DNA from: Halosimplex pelagicum
GTDB lineage: Archaea > Halobacteriota > Halobacteria > Halobacteriales > Haloarculaceae
Assembly (NCBI RefSeq): GCF_013415905.1
Contig: NZ_CP058909.1
Location: 62,001 to 126,000 of the forward strand
Length of the DNA: 64,000 nucleotides
Direction of reading: 5' to 3'
The notes under the pieces were generated by a model. The model did not search any database. It had not been told where the DNA came from and saw nothing but the letters and a program-made list of their open reading frames with translations. This document shows, piece after piece, positions 59,734-64,000 of the stretch. A program made the position numbers and the translations under genes. Numbering within the stretch: position 1 is the stretch's first letter; every line of letters starts with the position of its first letter.

Positions 59734-59808
59734 ATGACCCGTTCACCGGCGGTCGACCGCTCAATGAACCAGATCCGCTCCAACCCGGCAACCGGAGGCA
59801 TCACCTGA
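59734..59808 (+). CDS. Leaderless micro-ORF 1 (24 aa)
   Basis: ATG to TGA gives MTRSPAVDRSMNQIRSNPAT then GGIT. It starts about 28 nt after a TATA box. Its stop is immediately followed by the ATG of the next micro-ORF (TGAATG). It may be a small protein or a translated leader. No family recognised. Confidence 0.4.
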   Translation: MTRSPAVDRSMNQIRSNPATGGIT

Positions 59809-59889
59809 ATGCGGGACCCGTTGGCCCGACTCCCCGACCCGGTCGCATCGGCGTCGAATCGCGCGGCTTCGCGGGGTGGTCCCGCGTGA
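59809..59889 (+). CDS. Micro-ORF 2 (26 aa) overlapping the TauE start
   Basis: ATG to TGA gives MRDPLARLPDPVASASNR then AASRGGPA. Its TGA overlaps the GTG of the TauE gene (GTGA), the layout of translational coupling. It may be a leader peptide coupling ribosomes into the permease gene. Confidence 0.4.
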   Translation: MRDPLARLPDPVASASNRAASRGGPA

Positions 59890-61013
59890 GTTCCTCCTAC
59901 AGCGCCGTCCAGAAGTCGTTCCTCAAGTACCAGCACGTCTTCGTGTTCGCGGCGCCGGTGGTCTTCGTCGCCGCCGTCCTCGCGTTCGCGCCGACGACCG
60001 GGAGCGGGACCGGCTACTGGCTGGAGTACTGGTGGCTGTTCCCGGCGTTCCTGACCGGCGCGACGATCGTCAACACGGTCGGGATCAGCGGCTCGGCGCT
60101 GTTCGTGCCGTTCCTGATCTTCGTCTTCCCGCTCGCCGCCCAGCCGCTGTCGCCCCAGACGATCGTCAAGGTGGGGCTGATCAGCGAGGCGTTCGGCCTG
60201 TCGAGTTCGTCCGTCGCGTTCGTCCAGTACGGGCTGGTCGACCGCCGGCTGGCGCTGACCATCGTCGGCGGCGCCGTCCCGTTCGTGATCGCCGGCGCCA
60301 TCCTCTCCTTTGTCGTCCCGGAGCCCGTCTTCCACGGGCTGCTCGGGCTGGCGCTGATCGCGGCCTCGATACTCCTGTTCAAGGCCGACCTCGACCACGA
60401 GGGGGCCGAGTCGGACGCCGACGGCGGCCACGAGACGGCTGCAGACGGGGGAAGCTCGGCCGCGCCCGACGGCGGTACCGCCGACCTGCCCGACGACGCC
60501 GGCAAGCTCGGTCCCGCCGGCGTGCGCACCGACGAGGACGGCACCGTGACGCGGGTCGATCGCGACGGCGACGACTACCGCTACACCCGCGGCGGCTACC
60601 TCAAGCGGTTCGGCAACTACAGCATCGGCGGCATGTTCCAGGGCCTCGCGGGCTTCGGTGCCGGCGAGCTGGGCATCATCTCGATGCTATCGACGAAGGT
60701 GCCCGTCCGCGTCGCCATCGGCACCAACCACATCATCGTCGCGGTGACGGCGGTCCTCGCCTCGCTCGTCCACGTCTTCGGCGGGACCGTCCTCTCGGCG
60801 GCGGGCATCCACATCCCCGGCGTCCACGGCCTCTCGCTGGCCTCGACGCCCTGGAACATGGTCGTGTTCACCGTCCCCGCAACCGTGACCGGCGGCCAGA
60901 TCGCGCCCTACGTCTCCAACGCCCTGGAGACCGACACGATCAAGACCTTCGTCGGCGGCCTGTTCGCGATCATCGCGATCGCCCTGTTCGGCATGGCGAT
61001 GGGAGGGATCTGA
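59886..61013 (+). CDS. TauE/SafE-family permease
   Basis: A 375-aa membrane protein starting at a GTG. About eight helices carry the TauE/SafE features: FPAFLTGATIVNTVGISGSALFVP near the start and GMFQGLAGFGAGELGIISML in the second half. A soluble acidic insert (about residues 172-240, HEGAESDADGGHETAADGG) splits the two halves. The family exports sulfite or other organic anions. Its stop overlaps the UspA start by one base. Confidence 0.85.
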   Translation: MSSSYSAVQKSFLKYQHVFVFAAPVVFVAAVLAFAPTTGSGTGYWLEYWWLFPAFLTGATIVNTVGISGSALFVPFLIFVFPLAAQPLSPQTIVKVGLISEAFGLSSSSVAFVQYGLVDRRLALTIVGGAVPFVIAGAILSFVVPEPVFHGLLGLALIAASILLFKADLDHEGAESDADGGHETAADGGSSAAPDGGTADLPDDAGKLGPAGVRTDEDGTVTRVDRDGDDYRYTRGGYLKRFGNYSIGGMFQGLAGFGAGELGIISMLSTKVPVRVAIGTNHIIVAVTAVLASLVHVFGGTVLSAAGIHIPGVHGLSLASTPWNMVVFTVPATVTGGQIAPYVSNALETDTIKTFVGGLFAIIAIALFGMAMGGI

Positions 61014-61447
61014 TGTACGACGACATCCTCCTCCCCACGGACGGCAGCGAGGCGACCACCGCCGCCGTCGACCACGTCGGTCGCCTGGCCGAGGTCCACG
61101 GTGCGACCGTCCACGTCCTCTCGGTGGTCGACACGCGCAACCGCTTCGAGAGCCCCTCCAGCGGCCTCGCCCCCGACGCCTGGCTCGCGTCCGAGCGCGA
61201 GCGCGCCCGCCAGGCCGTCGACGAGGCCGTCGAGACGCTCCCCGGGGACGTGCCCGCCGAGCGCGTCGTCGAAGAGGGCGTCCCGAAGTCCGCGATCCTG
61301 GGGTACGTCGAGGAGAACGGTCCCGACCTCGTCGTAATGGGGACCCACGGCCGGACCGGCCTCGACCACTACCTCATCGGTAGCGTCGCCGAGAACGTCG
61401 TCCGCGAGTCGCCCGTCCCCGTGACGACCGTCCGCGTCGACGAGTAG
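61013..61447 (+). CDS. Universal stress protein (UspA family)
   Basis: A 144-aa protein with the Usp fold: MYDDILLPTDGSEATTAAV at the start and the ATP-binding motif GTHGRTGLDHYLIGSVAENVVRESPVPVTTVR at the end. It overlaps the permease gene by one base (TGATG), so the two are coupled. UspA partners of transporters often regulate them; that is an inference here. Confidence 0.9.
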   Translation: MYDDILLPTDGSEATTAAVDHVGRLAEVHGATVHVLSVVDTRNRFESPSSGLAPDAWLASERERARQAVDEAVETLPGDVPAERVVEEGVPKSAILGYVEENGPDLVVMGTHGRTGLDHYLIGSVAENVVRESPVPVTTVRVDE

Positions 61448-61547
61448 CGACCCCCCGGAGCGACCGACGCTTCGCCGGTCGCCCCAGTTCTCGCGATCCG
61501 GCCCGACCCGTGAAAAGATTGATACGTCGACGAGTCGAAACACCGGT

Positions 61548-61847
61548 ATGGGATCTCGATTCCCGTCGAGCGGACGGCTCGTCTCGGCCGCGGGAACGGT
61601 CGTCGCGCTCGCGCTGCTCCTGGTCGGCGGCGCCGTGGCGGCCGAGACCGCTTTCGAACTCCTGATCGCGGAGGGACCGGTGCTGGGGGCACCGGGCGTC
61701 GGTCTCGGGAAAGGGGCGGCCGGCCTCGCCGTCTTCGTCGGCGGGTATCTCGTCCTCCGGACCGTCGCCCGCCGGGACGCCTCCCCGCCCTCTGAGGACG
61801 AGGAACACGGCTCCGACGCGGCCAGCAGATTCATCCTGGACTGGTAG
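61548..61847 (+). CDS. Small two-helix membrane protein, paralogue B
   Basis: A 99-aa protein with helices at about residues 14-36 (AAGTVVALALLLVGGAVAAETAF) and 54-74 (KGAAGLAVFVGGYLVLRTV), a loop AEGPVLGAPGVGLG and an acidic tail (PPSEDEEHGSDAAS). It is alike in length and layout to the gene at 59221, on the other side of the permease/UspA pair. The function is unknown. Confidence 0.7.
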   Translation: MGSRFPSSGRLVSAAGTVVALALLLVGGAVAAETAFELLIAEGPVLGAPGVGLGKGAAGLAVFVGGYLVLRTVARRDASPPSEDEEHGSDAASRFILDW

Positions 61848-61992
61848 GACCCGTCCCGTCGTCGACTCGCCCCCGTCGACCCACTCGCTGATACCTCCGA
61901 CTTTCGACGCCGGCCCGCCCGGATCCGTTCTCCTCGGAACGAAGCGCCGGACAGCGGCCGCTCTTCCGTGGTGACCGACCCGACCACCAATG

Positions 61993-61998
61993 TTTATA

Positions 61999-62000
<2 letters not shown>
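61993..62000 (+). promoter_or_regulatory. TATA box of thiC
   Basis: TTTATAAC is centred 26 nt before the ATG at 62023, so the transcript is probably leaderless, leaving no room for a TPP riboswitch. Confidence 0.75.
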
Positions 62001-63474
<1,474 letters not shown>

Positions 63475-63537
63475 CGGAGCTCGTTCCGGCGGCCGGGAGA
63501 AGATTTAATCAACCGAGCGTACTACTCTCGTAACACG

Positions 63538-63759
63538 ATGAGCACACTCAACGTGAAGATTCCCGACGAGATGGACGACGACCTCAAGGAGTTCCTGGAG
63601 GAGCACCCGCACTACCTCAACAAGAGCGAACTGGTCCGCGACGCGCTCAGGCATCTGATGGACTCCCAGCAGCTGGCCGACTGGGCTCGCGACGACATCC
63701 GTGTGAGTCGCGAGCAGATCGACGAGGGCGAGACGGTCGCGCTCGACGACCTCGAATGA
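63538..63759 (+). CDS. Ribbon-helix-helix antitoxin
   Basis: A 73-aa RHH protein. MSTLNVKIPDEMDDDLKEFL supplies the strand and first helix, and LNKSELVRDALRHLMD the second helix. The C-terminal part (RVSREQIDEGETVALDDLE) would bind the toxin. ATTTAATC about 31 nt upstream and a near-palindrome CGAGCG-TACTA-CTCTCG (63514-63530) may be its promoter and operator. The stop overlaps the next ATG by 4 nt (ATGA). Confidence 0.85.
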   Translation: MSTLNVKIPDEMDDDLKEFLEEHPHYLNKSELVRDALRHLMDSQQLADWARDDIRVSREQIDEGETVALDDLE

Positions 63760-64000
63760 CGGAGGTCCTCCTCTCGGAGCGAGCACGGGACCGCCTCTCG
63801 GCGCTCGAACCCGAGGTCCGGGAGCGGATCAAAGACGCCCTCCGAGAGATCGACCCGGATCGAGACCTCTCGGGCCTCTCCGGCGAAGACGCGTACAAAC
63901 TCCGGGTCGGCGACTATCGCGTCATCATCGACTGGAGCCGCGAGGACGAGACGGTATACGTGCTGACCCTCGGCCATCGGCGGAACGTGTACGACCGGGA
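63756..64000 (+). CDS. RelE/ParE-family toxin, cut by the right edge
   Basis: The first 81 residues are visible: MTEVLLSERARDRLSALEPE followed by helices, LRVGDYRVIIDWSRED and VYVLTLGHRRNVYDR. This is the RelE/ParE fold, and the final motif is typical of the last residues, so nearly the whole toxin is here. RelE cleaves ribosome-bound mRNA; ParE targets gyrase. Lys/Arg residues of the RelE type favour an RNase. Confidence 0.85.
   Translation, partial: MTEVLLSERARDRLSALEPEVRERIKDALREIDPDRDLSGLSGEDAYKLRVGDYRVIIDWSREDETVYVLTLGHRRNVYDR

Overview
The window is high-GC chromosomal DNA from a halophilic archaeon (class Halobacteria). Evidence: the encoded proteins are very rich in Asp and Glu. Many starts look leaderless, with a TATA-like box about 25-30 nt before the ATG or GTG. 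Several families are haloarchaeal (Azf, HalOD1, amphi-Trp, TIGR00341, HVO_0416- and HVO_0476-type zinc fingers, Agl23, L40e). Lipoproteins carry twin-arginine lipobox signals. It looks like core chromosome with scattered accessory modules; I found no rRNA, CRISPR array, transposase or replication origin. Genus cannot be fixed from the sequence.

Layout. 1-7.7 kb: a partial gene at the left edge, MptD (folate/pterin), Azf (glucose-6-phosphate dehydrogenase), a Pro/Thr-rich surface protein, small zinc-finger and membrane proteins, an amphi-Trp/DUF1508 protein, a DUF309 protein, two tandem DUF6653 paralogues, a glyoxalase and a cupin. 7.7-14 kb: tRNA-Arg(GCG), two lipoproteins (the second, a PQQ-type beta-propeller, has a 1-nt frameshift near its end), a tandem crcB pair, and an operon of an HVO_0476-type protein with Pcm, followed by a divergent Pcm paralogue. 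14-20 kb: CPBP protease, methylglyoxal synthase, HalOD1 protein, dUTPase, aconitase and a DUF433/DUF5615 toxin-antitoxin pair. 20-28 kb: RimI, an orphan phosphatase C-terminal fragment, IleRS, a TIGR00341 membrane protein and a SIMPL protein. 28-38 kb: Nog1 GTPase, ASCH protein, HTH/PemK toxin-antitoxin pair, HisE, SHOCT protein, PdxT, PrsW, riboflavin synthase, Agl23, ketopantoate reductase. 38-47.4 kb: alpha/beta hydrolase, a 250-bp nested palindromic element, SerRS, a peroxiredoxin fusion, Tsr3, a GQS-repeat DUF4870 protein, TrmB regulator, enolase-superfamily enzyme, L40e. 47.4-64 kb: MBL hydrolase, Tat lipoprotein, aldo/keto reductase, GntP permease, a frameshifted S9 peptidase, Lrp/AsnC regulator, second HalOD1 protein, a REC-PAS-GAF histidine kinase, a TauE/UspA pair flanked by two small paralogous membrane proteins, ThiC, and an RHH/RelE toxin-antitoxin pair cut by the right edge.

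How the genes work together. Housekeeping functions dominate: translation (IleRS, SerRS, L40e, Tsr3, tRNA-Arg), cofactors (MptD, ThiC, PdxT, riboflavin synthase, PanE), central carbon (aconitase, Azf, MgsA) and detoxification (glyoxalase, peroxiredoxin, fluoride export, dUTPase). GntP, an aldo/keto reductase, an enolase-superfamily enzyme, a TrmB regulator and Azf hint at sugar or sugar-acid use, but they do not form one operon. Three separate type II toxin-antitoxin modules are present. The signals most worth checking are the palindromic element upstream of serS, two gene-breaking single-G losses of the same kind, the repeat insertion inside the histidine-kinase ATPase domain, CGTTAC direct repeats before the PemK module, and two tiny ORFs linking a strong promoter to the TauE gene.
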